Part shown: piece after piece, positions 18,460 through 26,865 of the stretch
How positions within the stretch are numbered: the stretch's first letter is position 1
How the letters are laid out: every line of letters starts with the position of its first letter
Source of the DNA: Streptomyces albus subsp. albus
GTDB taxonomy: Bacteria; Actinomycetota; Actinomycetes; Streptomycetales; Streptomycetaceae
Direction: 5' to 3'
DNA length: 64,000 nt
Assembly: GCF_000725885.1 (NCBI RefSeq)
Contig: NZ_JODR01000021.1
Coordinates: 108,587-172,586, forward strand
Notes under the pieces: model-generated
The model's input: only the letters and a program-made list of their open reading frames with translations
Told to the model about the DNA's origin: nothing
Database searches by the model: none
Made by a program: the position numbers and the translations under genes

Positions 18460-18494
18460 GGAAGGACTGGAAGGACTGGAAGGACTGGAAGGAG
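18460..18494 (+). repeat. 9-bp tandem repeat between pccB and pccE
   Basis: The unit GGAAGGACT is repeated three times perfectly plus a partial fourth copy that runs into GGAGGGG, the ribosome site of pccE. Each unit contains a Shine-Dalgarno-like GGAAGGA. The repeat lies in the 73-bp gap between the pccB stop and pccE start. Confidence 0.85.
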
Positions 18495-18502
18495 GGGCCG
18501 TG

Positions 18503-18748
18503 ATGACGAGCGACGAGAGCGGCCGGGGACCGGCCGAGCCGCCCATCCGGGTGGTGCGGGGCAATCCGACGCCGGAGGAGCTGGCCGCCGCCCTCGCGGT
18601 GGTGCGGGTGCGGGCCTCGGCCCCGCAGCCCGAGGAGGAGGCGGCACCGCACGCGCCGGGCGCGTGGTCCGATCCGGCCCGTACGGTGCCGGGCCCGCCG
18701 CCGGCGCCGGGCCCGGGTGCGTGGCGCCGTTCGTTCTGGCCGGGATGA
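18503..18748 (+). CDS. pccE: Acyl-CoA carboxylase epsilon subunit
   Basis: Small non-catalytic subunit (81 residues) that stimulates the actinobacterial alpha/beta carboxylase complex. The conserved element IRVVRGNPTPEELAAALAVV is clear at residues 13-32; the rest is Pro/Ala/Glu-rich and disordered, ending WRRSFWPG. ATG 18503 with GGAGGGG just upstream; GTG 18500 is one codon earlier. It follows pccB with a 73-bp gap containing the tandem GGAAGGACT repeat. Confidence 0.9.
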   Translation: MTSDESGRGPAEPPIRVVRGNPTPEELAAALAVVRVRASAPQPEEEAAPHAPGAWSDPARTVPGPPPAPGPGAWRRSFWPG

Positions 18749-18791
18749 GGGGCGGCCCCGTCCTGGCCGGGTGAGGGCGGGCCCGGCGCTT

Positions 18792-18809
18792 CTGAGTACG
18801 CGTACTCAG
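18792..18809. promoter_or_regulatory. Perfect 18-bp palindrome CTGAGTACGCGTACTCAG
   Basis: Located 25 bp before the start of the small membrane protein gene at 18835 and 43 bp after pccE. Its core TGAGT-N6-ACTCA recurs at 30655-30670, with a different spacer, upstream of another gene. It reads as an operator; the binding protein is unknown. Confidence 0.55.
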
Positions 18810-18834
18810 GCCCCGGCGCCCGTCGCCGCGCACC

Positions 18835-18981
18835 ATGGACCGCATGCTGTGGTCCGACCCCAGGGACGAGCCGCCGCCGGACCTGCGCAGGGCCCAGAAG
18901 AAGCTCGACCGGCTCGGCTGGGTGCTGCTGGTGGTGACGGCGGTGGTGATGCTGCTGTTGCTGTCCTCGGCCCACTCGTGA
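18835..18981 (+). CDS. Small single-pass membrane protein, 48 residues
   Basis: Charged cytoplasmic head ([14 protein letters not shown] ... KKLDRLG) followed by one membrane helix, [20 protein letters not shown], that ends the protein. Codon use and third-position GC fit a real gene, and it lies in the pccE-maf gap at the position where other Streptomyces have a short hypothetical membrane protein. ATG 18844 is an alternative start. Function unknown; the operator-like palindrome upstream suggests its own regulation. Confidence 0.65.
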   Translation: MDRMLWSDPRDEPPPDLRRAQKKLDRLGWVLLVVTAVVMLLLLSSAHS

Positions 18982-19006
18982 GCCGTCGCGGCCCGCCATC
19001 CTTACG

Positions 19007-19630
19007 ATGGCCCGCATGAACTCTCCGCGTCTCGTGCTCGCCTCCGCGTCCTCCGCCCGTCTCGCGCTGCTCCGCCAGGCCGGGATGGCCCCCGAGGTCA
19101 TCGTCAGCGGTGTGGACGAGGACGCGCTGACCGCCCCCACTCCGTCCGCGCTGGCCCGGGTGCTGGCCGAGGCGAAGGCGACGGCGGTCGCGGAGCGCGC
19201 GGAGGCGTCCGAGGCGCTGGTCGTCGGCTGCGACTCGGTGCTTGAGCTGGACGGGCGTGCGCTGGGCAAGCCCGCCGACGCCGAGGACGCGACGGCCCGC
19301 TGGAAGGACATGCGGGGCCGCTCGGGGGTGCTGCACACCGGGCACTGCGTCATCGACACCCGGTCGGGTGCGCAGGGGGCGCGCGTCTCGGTGACGGCTT
19401 CGACCACGGTGCACTTCGGCGAGCCGACGGACGAGGAGATCGCGGCCTACGTGGCGACCGGCGAACCGCTGTACGTGGCGGGCGCGTTCACGCTGGACGG
19501 GCGTTCCGGCCCGTTCGTGGACGGCATCGAGGGCGACCACGGCAACGTGCTGGGTCTGTCGCTGCCGACGCTGCGCCGGCTGCTGCACGAGCTGGGGGTG
19601 TCGGTCACCGAGTTGTGGGCGGCGGGCTGA
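19007..19630 (+). CDS. maf: Nucleoside triphosphate pyrophosphatase of the Maf family
   Basis: Hydrolyses modified or canonical nucleoside triphosphates (dTTP/UTP/m5UTP type) to monophosphates and is linked to septum control. 207 residues. Signature [16 protein letters not shown] at the N terminus, then [18 protein letters not shown], and the C-terminal [23 protein letters not shown] 19007 is used; ATG 19016 gives [12 protein letters not shown], closer to other Maf starts. The 3' end overlaps the convergent membrane protein gene by 26 bp. Confidence 0.93.
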   Translation: MARMNSPRLVLASASSARLALLRQAGMAPEVIVSGVDEDALTAPTPSALARVLAEAKATAVAERAEASEALVVGCDSVLELDGRALGKPADAEDATARWKDMRGRSGVLHTGHCVIDTRSGAQGARVSVTASTTVHFGEPTDEEIAAYVATGEPLYVAGAFTLDGRSGPFVDGIEGDHGNVLGLSLPTLRRLLHELGVSVTELWAAG

Positions 19631-20117
19631 ACCCCTCGGGCGCGGGCGGCGCCCCGGACGGCGGAGGACCCGGCTCGGCGGGCCGGCGGCCCTCCTCGGC
19701 GGGGCGCGGCTCTCCGGTGCCGTACCAGGTCAACGACCAGACGATGAGGCCCAGGACGACCATCATGGCGGCGAACGCCGTCCAGCCCACGAGCCCGACG
19801 CAGAACGCGCCGAGGACGCCGTGCACCACGGCGCAGCTGATCAGCAGCACGCGGAGGAAGCCGTGCGGCGCCACGTCGCGGACGGCCGTGCGGAGGAGCA
19901 CCAGCGCGCAGGCCAGGACGTAACCGCCCACGAGGACGGCGCCGATGACGGCGGAGACGGTCATGGCGTGCGGGTCGATGCCGGCCAGGGACATCTGCTG
20001 CGCGTCGGCGACCTTCCCCAGGAAGAGATTGAGCCCCACGAGCAGTGCCGCCTCCAGCAACAGCACCACCGCACCCGCCGCGGCCACCGCCCGTCTGCGC
20101 CCTGCCACCGCGCCCAC
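19605..20117 (-). CDS. Four-helix integral membrane protein of unknown function
   Basis: 170 residues: four hydrophobic segments (about 12-32, 53-75, 88-107 and 112-131) and a Pro-rich cytoplasmic tail from about 135. No catalytic motif seen. The tail is encoded antisense to the last 26 bp of maf, so the two stops cross. Conserved position between maf and accA2 in Streptomyces as far as I recall. GTG 20117 start; alternatives cannot be excluded. Confidence 0.75.
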   Translation of the reverse strand: MGAVAGRRRAVAAAGAVVLLLEAALLVGLNLFLGKVADAQQMSLAGIDPHAMTVSAVIGAVLVGGYVLACALVLLRTAVRDVAPHGFLRVLLISCAVVHGVLGAFCVGLVGWTAFAAMMVVLGLIVWSLTWYGTGEPRPAEEGRRPAEPGPPPSGAPPAPEGFSPPPTTR

Positions 20118-20520
20118 CCCTTCTCGTCCCTCGCACCTGCCGTGCGGGGGCCGCCCGTTGACGGCTCCCGGTCACGCGACACCCCGGGTTACTCCAGGTA
20201 CGTGTGTTGGCACGGCGAACGCTACTCACGGGTACAACGCGGGGCAAGAGAGCGGACAGCAAGCAAAATTTCGCTTGCCGTCTCGTAGGGATTCCACAAA
20301 GACCGGCGTCACCGGCTCTCGAACAGGACCGAGAGTCAGCCCACACCCGCAAGGCTGACGAAAGCGCGCCGAATGCGGCGTACCGTGGGATGACGAGGGG
20401 AGATCCGGTTGTGCACGGCCCGCGGACGACGCTCCGTGTGGGCAAGCTCACCCCCCTTGGCGGCTCGGCGTCAGGTGTCGCCAGTACCTAAACTCAGCTT
20501 GTTTCAAGGAGGGAGCCATC
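20118..20520. other. 403-bp upstream region of accA2
   Basis: Leader and promoters for accA2 (rightward) and the four-helix protein (leftward). It is more AT-rich around 20210-20300 than its neighbours, and AAGGAGGG at 20506-20513 is the accA2 ribosome site. A TACCTA box at 20485-20490 is a possible -10 element. I see no convincing riboswitch or small gene. Confidence 0.4.
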
Positions 20521-22302
20521 GTGCGCAAGGTGCTCATCGCCAACCGCGGCGAAATCGCCGTCCGCGTCGCCCGGGCGTGCCGGGACGCGGGAATCGCGAG
20601 TGTCGCCGTTTATGCCGAGCCGGACCGGGACGCGCTCCACGTCCGCGTGGCCGACGAGGCGTTCGCCCTGGGCGGTGACACCCCCGCGGCCAGCTACCTG
20701 GACATGGCGAAGGTCCTCAAGGCCGCCGCGGACTCGGGCGCGGACGCCGTGCACCCCGGTTACGGATTCCTGTCGGAGAACGCGGAGTTCGCCCAGGCGG
20801 TCCTCGACGCCGGTCTGATCTGGATCGGCCCGCCCCCGCAGGCCATCCGCGACCTGGGCGACAAGGTCGCCGCCCGGCACATCGCCCAGCGCGCCGGCGC
20901 CCCGCTGGTCGCCGGCACCAAGGACCCGGTCAGCGGCGCGGACGAGGTCGTCGCCTTCGCCGAGGAGCACGGTCTGCCGATCGCCATCAAGGCGGCCTTC
21001 GGCGGTGGCGGGCGCGGCCTCAAGGTCGCCCGCACGCTGGAGGAAGTGCCCGAGCTGTACGACTCGGCCGTGCGCGAGGCCGTGGCCGCCTTCGGCCGCG
21101 GCGAGTGCTTCGTCGAGCGCTACCTGGACCGCCCCCGGCACGTGGAGACCCAGTGCCTGGCCGACAAGCACGGCAACGTGGTCGTCGTCTCCACCCGTGA
21201 CTGCTCCCTCCAGCGCCGCCACCAGAAGCTGGTGGAGGAGGCGCCCGCCCCGTATCTGACGGACGAGCAGAACGCCGAGCTATACCGCGCCTCGAAGGCG
21301 ATCCTGCGCGAGGCCGGCTACGAGGGCGCCGGCACCTGCGAGTTCCTCGTCGGGCAGGACGGCACCATCTCCTTCCTGGAGGTCAACACCCGCCTCCAGG
21401 TCGAGCACCCGGTCACCGAGGAGGTCACCGGCCTCGACCTCGTCCGCGAGATGTTCCGCATCGCCGACGGCGAGGAACTGGGCTACGACGACCCGCCGAT
21501 GCGCGGTCACTCCTTCGAGTTCCGCATCAACGGCGAGGACCCGGGCCGCAGCTTCCTCCCCGCCCCCGGCACGGTCACCACCTTCGCCCCGCCGTCCGGC
21601 CCGGGCGTGCGGCTGGACGCCGGCGTGGAGTCCGGCTCGGTCATCGGCCCGGCCTGGGACTCGCTGCTGGCCAAGCTCATCGTCACCGGTGCCACCCGCA
21701 AGCAGGCCCTGGAGCGGGCCGCGCGCGCCCTGGACGAGTTCGAGGTGACCGGCATGGCCACCGCGATCCCCTTCCACCGCACCGTGGTCCGGGACGCCGC
21801 GTTCGCCCCCGAGATCGACGGCCGCGAGGGCGAGCCCTTCGACGTCCACACCCGGTGGATCGAGACGGAGTTCGTCAACGAGATCAAGCCGTTCGCGGCC
21901 CCGGCCGCGGTGGACGAGGACGCCGAGGAAGCCTCCCGCGAGACCGTCGTCGTCGAGGTCGGCGGCAAGCGGCTGGAGGTCTCCCTCCCCTCCTCGCTGG
22001 GTATGCCGCTGGCGCGGGCCGCCGTCGAGGGCGGTGCCCGCAAGCCGCGGCGCAAGGCGGCCAAGAAGTCCGCCTCCGCGGCCTCCGGTGACGCTCTCGC
22101 CTCGCCCATGCAGGGCACCATCGTCAAGATCGCCGTGGAGGAGGGCCAGACGGTCGAGGAGGGCGAGCTCATCATCGTCCTGGAGGCGATGAAGATGGAG
22201 CAGCCCATCAACGCGCACCGCGCCGGCACCGTCAAGGACCTCAACGCCGAGATCGGCGCCTCCGTCTCGGCCGGCGCCGTCATCTGCGAGATCAAGGACT
22301 GA
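20521..22302 (+). CDS. accA2: Acyl-CoA carboxylase alpha subunit (biotin carboxylase plus biotin carrier)
   Basis: Carboxylates its own biotin with ATP and bicarbonate and serves acetyl- and propionyl-CoA carboxylase beta subunits such as PccB. 593 residues: biotin carboxylase N domain ([20 protein letters not shown]), ATP-grasp ([31 protein letters not shown]), C domain, an Ala/Lys linker (about 490-525) and a carrier domain with EAMKMEQPI; the biotinylated Lys is residue 558. Strong ribosome site 8 bp upstream. Matches S. coelicolor AccA2 (SCO4921) in size and place. Ends in a bidirectional hairpin. Confidence 0.96.
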   Translation: MRKVLIANRGEIAVRVARACRDAGIASVAVYAEPDRDALHVRVADEAFALGGDTPAASYLDMAKVLKAAADSGADAVHPGYGFLSENAEFAQAVLDAGLIWIGPPPQAIRDLGDKVAARHIAQRAGAPLVAGTKDPVSGADEVVAFAEEHGLPIAIKAAFGGGGRGLKVARTLEEVPELYDSAVREAVAAFGRGECFVERYLDRPRHVETQCLADKHGNVVVVSTRDCSLQRRHQKLVEEAPAPYLTDEQNAELYRASKAILREAGYEGAGTCEFLVGQDGTISFLEVNTRLQVEHPVTEEVTGLDLVREMFRIADGEELGYDDPPMRGHSFEFRINGEDPGRSFLPAPGTVTTFAPPSGPGVRLDAGVESGSVIGPAWDSLLAKLIVTGATRKQALERAARALDEFEVTGMATAIPFHRTVVRDAAFAPEIDGREGEPFDVHTRWIETEFVNEIKPFAAPAAVDEDAEEASRETVVVEVGGKRLEVSLPSSLGMPLARAAVEGGARKPRRKAAKKSASAASGDALASPMQGTIVKIAVEEGQTVEEGELIIVLEAMKMEQPINAHRAGTVKDLNAEIGASVSAGAVICEIKD

Positions 22303-22345
22303 GGCCCACGGGGTGCGGGGGACCGCCTCGCACCCCGGAAGCCGC

Positions 22346-22397
22346 CGACGGCCCCTCGGACGCCATGGACACCATGGACGCCTCCGAGGGGCCGTCG
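22346..22397. terminator. Bidirectional terminator between accA2 and the DeoR gene
   Basis: Perfect 14-bp inverted repeat CGACGGCCCCTCGG / CCGAGGGGCCGTCG around a 24-nt loop, midway between the converging stops of accA2 and the DeoR regulator. Confidence 0.8.
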
Positions 22398-22406
22398 TAT
22401 GCGCGG

Positions 22407-23345
22407 CTAGCGGCGCCGCGGGGCCAGGTCCGCCACCCGCGGCGGTGTCGGGCCCGTCGCGGCGGACCGCAGATGGGTCGGCCCCGCCGGACCGCCCTGG
22501 GGGGCGCCGCGCCGCGGGGTCGGCATCGGAACGTCCTGCCGCGTCCGCTCGCCCGCCGACGCCCCCACACAGGCGACGGCGATCTGCACACCCCGGTCGG
22601 CCAGCGCCTGGAGCTCGCCCTCGGCGCGGTCGTCGTGCGCGGGCGGCTCGTCCGTCACCAGCCGGGTGATCACATCCGTGGGCACCGTCTGGAACATGGT
22701 GTCGGTGCCCAGCTTGGTGTGGTCCGCCAGCACCACCACCTCGCCGGCCGCCTGCACCAGCGCCCGGTCCACACTCGCGGACAGCATGTTCGACGTGGAC
22801 AGACCGCGCTCCGCCGTCAGCCCGCTGCCGGACAGGAACGCGCGGGAGACCCGCAGCCCCTGGAGGGACTGCTCGGCGCCGCTGCCGACCAGCGCGTAGT
22901 TGGAGCCGCGCAGGGTGCCGCCCGTCATCACCACCTCGACCCGGTTGGCGTGGGCCAGCGCCTGGGCCACCAGCAGCGAGTTGGTGACGACGGTGAGGCC
23001 CGGCACCCGCGCGAGCCGCCGCGCGAGCTCCTGCGTCGTCGTACCGGCACCGACGACGACGGCCTCGCCCTCCGAGACCAGCCCCGCGGCCAGATCGGCG
23101 ATCGCCGTCTTCTCCGCGGTGGCCAGATGCGATTTCTGGGGGAAGCCGGACTCCCGGGTGAAGCCGCCCGGCAACACGGCCCCGCCGTGACGGCGGTCGA
23201 GGAGTCCCTCTGCCTCCAGCGCCCGTACGTCACGGCGTACGGTCACTTCGGAGGTCTGGACGACACGGGCGAGCTCCCGGAGCGAGACGGCACCGTTGGC
23301 CCGCACCATTTCAAGGATCAATTGACGACGTTCCGCAGCGAACAC
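22407..23345 (-). CDS. DeoR/GlpR family transcriptional regulator
   Basis: 312 residues. N-terminal helix-turn-helix ERRQLILEMVRANGAVSLRE with TSEVTVRRDVRALEAEGLLDR, then a DeoRC sugar-phosphate sensor domain (about 75-235) including GAGTTTQELAR and NSLLVAQALA. The last 60 residues are an Arg/Pro-rich extension not typical of the family. DeoR members answer to phosphorylated sugars. With deoC, nucleoside phosphorylase and a mutase within 10 kb, a (deoxy)ribose phosphate is a reasonable ligand guess but only an inference. Probably autoregulated. Confidence 0.9.
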   Translation of the reverse strand: MFAAERRQLILEMVRANGAVSLRELARVVQTSEVTVRRDVRALEAEGLLDRRHGGAVLPGGFTRESGFPQKSHLATAEKTAIADLAAGLVSEGEAVVVGAGTTTQELARRLARVPGLTVVTNSLLVAQALAHANRVEVVMTGGTLRGSNYALVGSGAEQSLQGLRVSRAFLSGSGLTAERGLSTSNMLSASVDRALVQAAGEVVVLADHTKLGTDTMFQTVPTDVITRLVTDEPPAHDDRAEGELQALADRGVQIAVACVGASAGERTRQDVPMPTPRRGAPQGGPAGPTHLRSAATGPTPPRVADLAPRRR

Positions 23346-23486
23346 GAAACTGACAGTAACGCGGACGACCGTCTTGTTTCAGCGCTATGCGCCGATTAAC
23401 AGAAGTTGTTCGTACGGAGGCACCGAACGTGGTATAGGGGTCCGTTTGGGACAAGGACAGTGTCGCGGTCCCCGCCCGGCCACCCG

Positions 23487-24929
23487 TCAGTGCAGCTCGG
23501 CCATCTTACGGTTGTGCAGCTGACGGGCCACCTCGGCGATCGAACCGGTCAGCGACGGATACACCGTGAAGGTGTTCGCGATCTGCTCCACGGTCAGATT
23601 GTTGTCAACCGCGATCGAGATCGGATGGATCAGTTCACTCGCCCGGGGCGCCACGACCACGCCCCCGACGACGATCCCCGTACCCGGACGGCAGAACAGC
23701 TTCACGAAGCCGTCCCGGATGCCCTGCATCTTCGCCCGCGGATTCCGCAGCAGCGGCAGCTTGACCACCCGGGCCTCGATCAGCCCCTTGTCGACGTCCG
23801 CCTGGGTGTAGCCCACCGTGGCGATCTCCGGATCCGTGAAGACGTTCGCCGACACCGTCTTCAGATCCAGCGGGTTCACCGTGTCACCGAGGAAGTGGTA
23901 CATCGCGATACGGCCCTGCATCGCCGCCACCGAGGCCAGCGCCAGCACACCGGTGCAGTCACCCGCCGCGTACACACCCGGCGCCGACGTGCGCGACACC
24001 TTGTCCGTCCAGATGTGACCGGACTCCTTCAGCCGGACCCCGGCCTCCTCCAGACCGATGCCCGACGTGTTCGGAATCGCCCCGACCGCCACCAGACAGT
24101 GCGTACCCGTGATCGTCCGGCCGTCCTGGAGAGTGACCTCCACCCGGTCGTCCTCCGTACGGCGGGCCGACGCCGCACGCGAACGGCTCATCACGTTCAT
24201 ACCGCGGCGGCGGAAGACGTCCTCCAGCACCGCGGCGGCGTCCGGGTCCTCACCCGGCAGCACCCGGTCCCGCGAGGACACCAGCGTCACCTGCGAACCC
24301 AGCGCCTGGTACGCCCCCGCGAACTCGGCACCCGTCACACCGGAGCCGATCACGATCAGCTCCTCCGGCTGCTCCTCCAGGTCGTAGAGCTGCGTCCAGT
24401 TCAGAATGCGCTCACCGTCCGGACGGGCATCGGGTATCTCCCGCGGATGCCCGCCGGTGGACACCAGAACCGCGTCGGCCGTCAGCCGCTCCTGGCTGCC
24501 GTCCGCCGCCGTCACCGTCACCACCCGCGAACCGTCCGGGGCCTGACCCGGCTCCAGCCGGCCCCGACCCCGCATCACCCGGCCGCCCGCACGGGTGACC
24601 GCCGCCGTGATGTCGTGCGACTGGGCCAGCGCCAGGCGCTTGACCCGGCGGTTCACCCTGCCCAGATCCACCCCGACGACGCGGGCCGGATCACTCGGGT
24701 CGTACGTCTTGTCCTCGACGCGGATACCGAGCTCCTCGTACGAGGAGTCGAAGTTCGTCATCACCTCGGCGGTGGCGATCAGCGTCTTCGACGGAACGCA
24801 GTCCGTGAGTACCGAGGCGCCGCCGAGGCCGTCGCAGTCGGCGACGGTTACCTCTGCGCCGAGTTGGGCGGCTACCAGGGCCGCTTCGTATCCGCCGGGG
24901 CCGCCGCCGATGATCACGATCCGAGTCAC
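23487..24929 (-). CDS. lpdA: NAD(P)H-quinone dehydrogenase, LpdA-type flavoprotein without the redox disulfide
   Basis: 480 residues with the pyridine nucleotide-disulfide reductase fold: FAD site IVIIGGGPGGYEAALVA, NAD site VIGSGVTGAEFAGAY, second FAD site GVYAAGDCTGVLALAS and a C-terminal dimerization domain. The CxxxxC redox pair of lipoamide dehydrogenases is broken: GGASVLTDCVPSK has Ser at the first Cys position. The same change marks Mycobacterium tuberculosis LpdA (Rv3303c), a quinone reductase. So it should not be annotated as dihydrolipoyl dehydrogenase. GTG 24929 puts the FAD motif at the N terminus; the frame extends upstream but into repeat-rich sequence. Confidence 0.9.
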   Translation of the reverse strand: MTRIVIIGGGPGGYEAALVAAQLGAEVTVADCDGLGGASVLTDCVPSKTLIATAEVMTNFDSSYEELGIRVEDKTYDPSDPARVVGVDLGRVNRRVKRLALAQSHDITAAVTRAGGRVMRGRGRLEPGQAPDGSRVVTVTAADGSQERLTADAVLVSTGGHPREIPDARPDGERILNWTQLYDLEEQPEELIVIGSGVTGAEFAGAYQALGSQVTLVSSRDRVLPGEDPDAAAVLEDVFRRRGMNVMSRSRAASARRTEDDRVEVTLQDGRTITGTHCLVAVGAIPNTSGIGLEEAGVRLKESGHIWTDKVSRTSAPGVYAAGDCTGVLALASVAAMQGRIAMYHFLGDTVNPLDLKTVSANVFTDPEIATVGYTQADVDKGLIEARVVKLPLLRNPRAKMQGIRDGFVKLFCRPGTGIVVGGVVVAPRASELIHPISIAVDNNLTVEQIANTFTVYPSLTGSIAEVARQLHNRKMAELH

Positions 24930-25012
24930 GGGACCATTGTCCCGCACCCCATGCGGGGGCGGCACGCTGGGGGCCCGCTCCCCGGCTGCCGGGCTTCGCC
25001 CCCTGGGGCCTG

Positions 25013-25235
25013 TGGGTGGGGCCCAGCCCTTGTTCTCCCTCGTCGGGTGGGGCCCTCATTCCTTTGGCTGGGGCCTCCGCCCCGTGGCTCCCCCCTGTGG
25101 TGGGGCCCTCATCCCCATGGCTGGGGCCTCCGGCCCCGTGATCCCCCATTTGTTGGGGGCTCCGCCCCCAGACCCCCGGTCCTCGCCGGACGGGCGTTGG
25201 GGCGGCTCCGCCCCCCAACGGCCCCCCGCTAGGGG
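25013..25235. repeat. Intergenic tandem-unit repeat, copy B
   Basis: Same family as 16493-16735: units near 25013, 25046 and 25100 (the first shortened), then the shared tail with TTTGTTGGGGGCTCCGCCCC and TCCTCGCCGGACGGGCGTTG, and here a further hairpin GGCGGCTCCGCC. Like copy A it lies between divergent genes (lpdA leftward, 25446 rightward) in a 516-bp spacer. From 25236 to 25445 another inverted repeat AGGGGGC-N5-GCCCCCT (25231-25249) is followed by promoter-like sequence; no gene is seen. Confidence 0.8.
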
Positions 25236-25445
25236 GCTTCGCCCCCTAGGACCCCCGGCCGAAAGAGCGCAAGCCCGTGGACGTGAAAGAGCCCCGCCCT
25301 GCGGCGGACGACCTTGGTAAGGCCGGTGACTCCGTTGATGTTCGTTGTTGCTTTCCGTTGGGGTACCAAGCGGTAGGTGCCAGGACGGGTGAGGTGTTGT
25401 TCGGTGAGGGGGAGGGAGTGGGGGGTGCTCGCTTAGGCTCGGGGG

Positions 25446-25883
25446 ATGTCGCTCTACGCCGCGTACGCGGCCAACCTCGACGCCCGTCTCATGGCCCGCC
25501 GCGCACCTCACAGCCCCCTCCACGGCACCGGCTGGATCACCGACTGGCGGCTCACGTTCGGAGGCGAGCACATGGGCTGGGACGGGGCGCTGGCCACGAT
25601 GGTGGAGGCGCCTGGGTCGCAGGTCTTCGTCGCGCTGTACGACATCGCGCCGCCGGACGAGGAGTCCATGGACCGCTGGGAGGGGGTCGGTCTGGACATG
25701 TACCGGCGGATGCGGGTGCGGGTGGACACGCTGGAGGGGCAGGAGGCGGCCTGGTGCTACGTCCTGAACGGGTACGAGGGCGGGCTGCCCTCGGCGCGCT
25801 ATCTGGGGGACATCGCCGATGCGGCGGAGTCGGCGGGGGCGCCGCACGACTATGTGATGGGGCTGCGCAAGCGGCCCTGCTAG
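25446..25883 (+). CDS. Gamma-glutamylcyclotransferase-like protein
   Basis: 145 residues, GGCT/AIG2 fold. N-terminal nucleotide-like loop motif YAAYAANLDARLM replaces the usual YGSN, and YDIAPPDEESMDRWEGVG holds the catalytic Glu region typical of the family. Likely acts on gamma-glutamyl amine or peptide substrates. Only 110 bp before the nucleoside phosphorylase gene, but that gene has its own promoter signals. Confidence 0.8.
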   Translation: MSLYAAYAANLDARLMARRAPHSPLHGTGWITDWRLTFGGEHMGWDGALATMVEAPGSQVFVALYDIAPPDEESMDRWEGVGLDMYRRMRVRVDTLEGQEAAWCYVLNGYEGGLPSARYLGDIADAAESAGAPHDYVMGLRKRPC

Positions 25884-25957
25884 CCGGTGGAACGCACACA
25901 CGGGGCAGTGGCCCGGGTGGGGTCGTCCGTGTGTTCGTCCGGACTTCCACCCGGTGT

Positions 25958-25987
25958 CTACGCGCGTAGGCGAAAAAGGGCTACCCT
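25958..25987 (+). promoter_or_regulatory. Nucleoside-type palindrome CTACGCGCGTAG at the purine nucleoside phosphorylase promoter
   Basis: Perfect 12-bp palindrome at 25958-25969, followed by a TACCCT box at 25982-25987 that ends 6 bp before the GTG start at 25994, the geometry of a leaderless transcript. The palindrome then covers the -35 position. The same 12 bp occur at the deoC and adenosine deaminase promoters. Confidence 0.65.
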
Positions 25988-25993
25988 CGTCGC

Positions 25994-26815
25994 GTGAACG
26001 CATCAGCCACGACGCACATCCCCGATGACCCCTACCGTTCCGCCGAGGAAGCCGCCGCCGCGCTGCGGGCCCTGACCGGCGAGGAGACCCACGACGTGGC
26101 CCTCGTCATGGGCTCCGGCTGGGTGCCCGCCGCCGACGCGCTCGGGGTGGCCGACCACGAGCTGTCGGTCACCGAACTGCCGGGGTTCCCGCCGCCGGCC
26201 GTCGCAGGTCACGCCGGCAAGATCCGCTCGCACCGGGTGGGCGACAAGCGCGCGCTCGTCTTCCTCGGCCGTACGCACGCGTACGAGGGCCGCGGGGTCG
26301 CGGCCGTCGCGCACGGGGTGCGTACGGCCGTGGCGGCGGGCTGCAAGACGATCATCCTCACCAACGGCTGCGGCGGCCTGCGCGAGGGCATGCGGCCCGG
26401 CCAGCCGGTGCTGATCAGCGACCACATCAATCTGACCGCCACCTCCCCCATCGTCGGCGCCAACTTCGTCGATCTGACCGACCTGTACTCGCCGCGGCTG
26501 CGGGCGCTGTGCCAGGAGATCGACCCGACGCTGGAGGAAGGCGTCTACGTCCAGTTCCCCGGGCCGCACTACGAGACCCCCGCGGAGATCGGTTTCGTCC
26601 GGGCGATCGGCGGTGACCTGGTGGGCATGTCCACTGTCCTGGAGGCCATCGCGGCGCGCGAGGCCGGGGCCGAGGTGCTCGGCGTCTCGCTGGTCACCAA
26701 TCTGGCAGCGGGCATGACCGGTGAGCCCCTCAACCACGAGGAGGTCCTCCAGGCGGGCCGGGAGTCGGCCGCCCGGATGGGCACCCTGCTCGCGCAGGTG
26801 CTCCAGCGGCTCTGA
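25994..26815 (+). CDS. Purine-nucleoside phosphorylase
   Basis: Phosphorolysis of (deoxy)inosine and (deoxy)guanosine to base plus (deoxy)ribose 1-phosphate. 273 residues, trimeric PNP-I type: phosphate-binding [59 protein letters not shown] and [15 protein letters not shown]. The mutase 50 bp downstream very likely isomerizes the sugar phosphate and deoC cleaves it, so these genes make one nucleoside-catabolic route. Promoter carries the shared CTACGCGCGTAG site. Confidence 0.95.
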   Translation: MNASATTHIPDDPYRSAEEAAAALRALTGEETHDVALVMGSGWVPAADALGVADHELSVTELPGFPPPAVAGHAGKIRSHRVGDKRALVFLGRTHAYEGRGVAAVAHGVRTAVAAGCKTIILTNGCGGLREGMRPGQPVLISDHINLTATSPIVGANFVDLTDLYSPRLRALCQEIDPTLEEGVYVQFPGPHYETPAEIGFVRAIGGDLVGMSTVLEAIAAREAGAEVLGVSLVTNLAAGMTGEPLNHEEVLQAGRESAARMGTLLAQVLQRL

Positions 26816-26865
26816 CCTCCGCCTCGCCCCCTTCCCTTCCCACCGCGAAAGGCAGGACAGACACC

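Noticed and set aside
16630..19407. 925-codon minus-strand frame across pccB
   Set aside because: Antisense shadow of pccB and maf with no motifs.
23487..24929. Dihydrolipoyl dehydrogenase of the pyruvate dehydrogenase complex
   Set aside because: The redox disulfide is missing and no other dehydrogenase complex genes are near.
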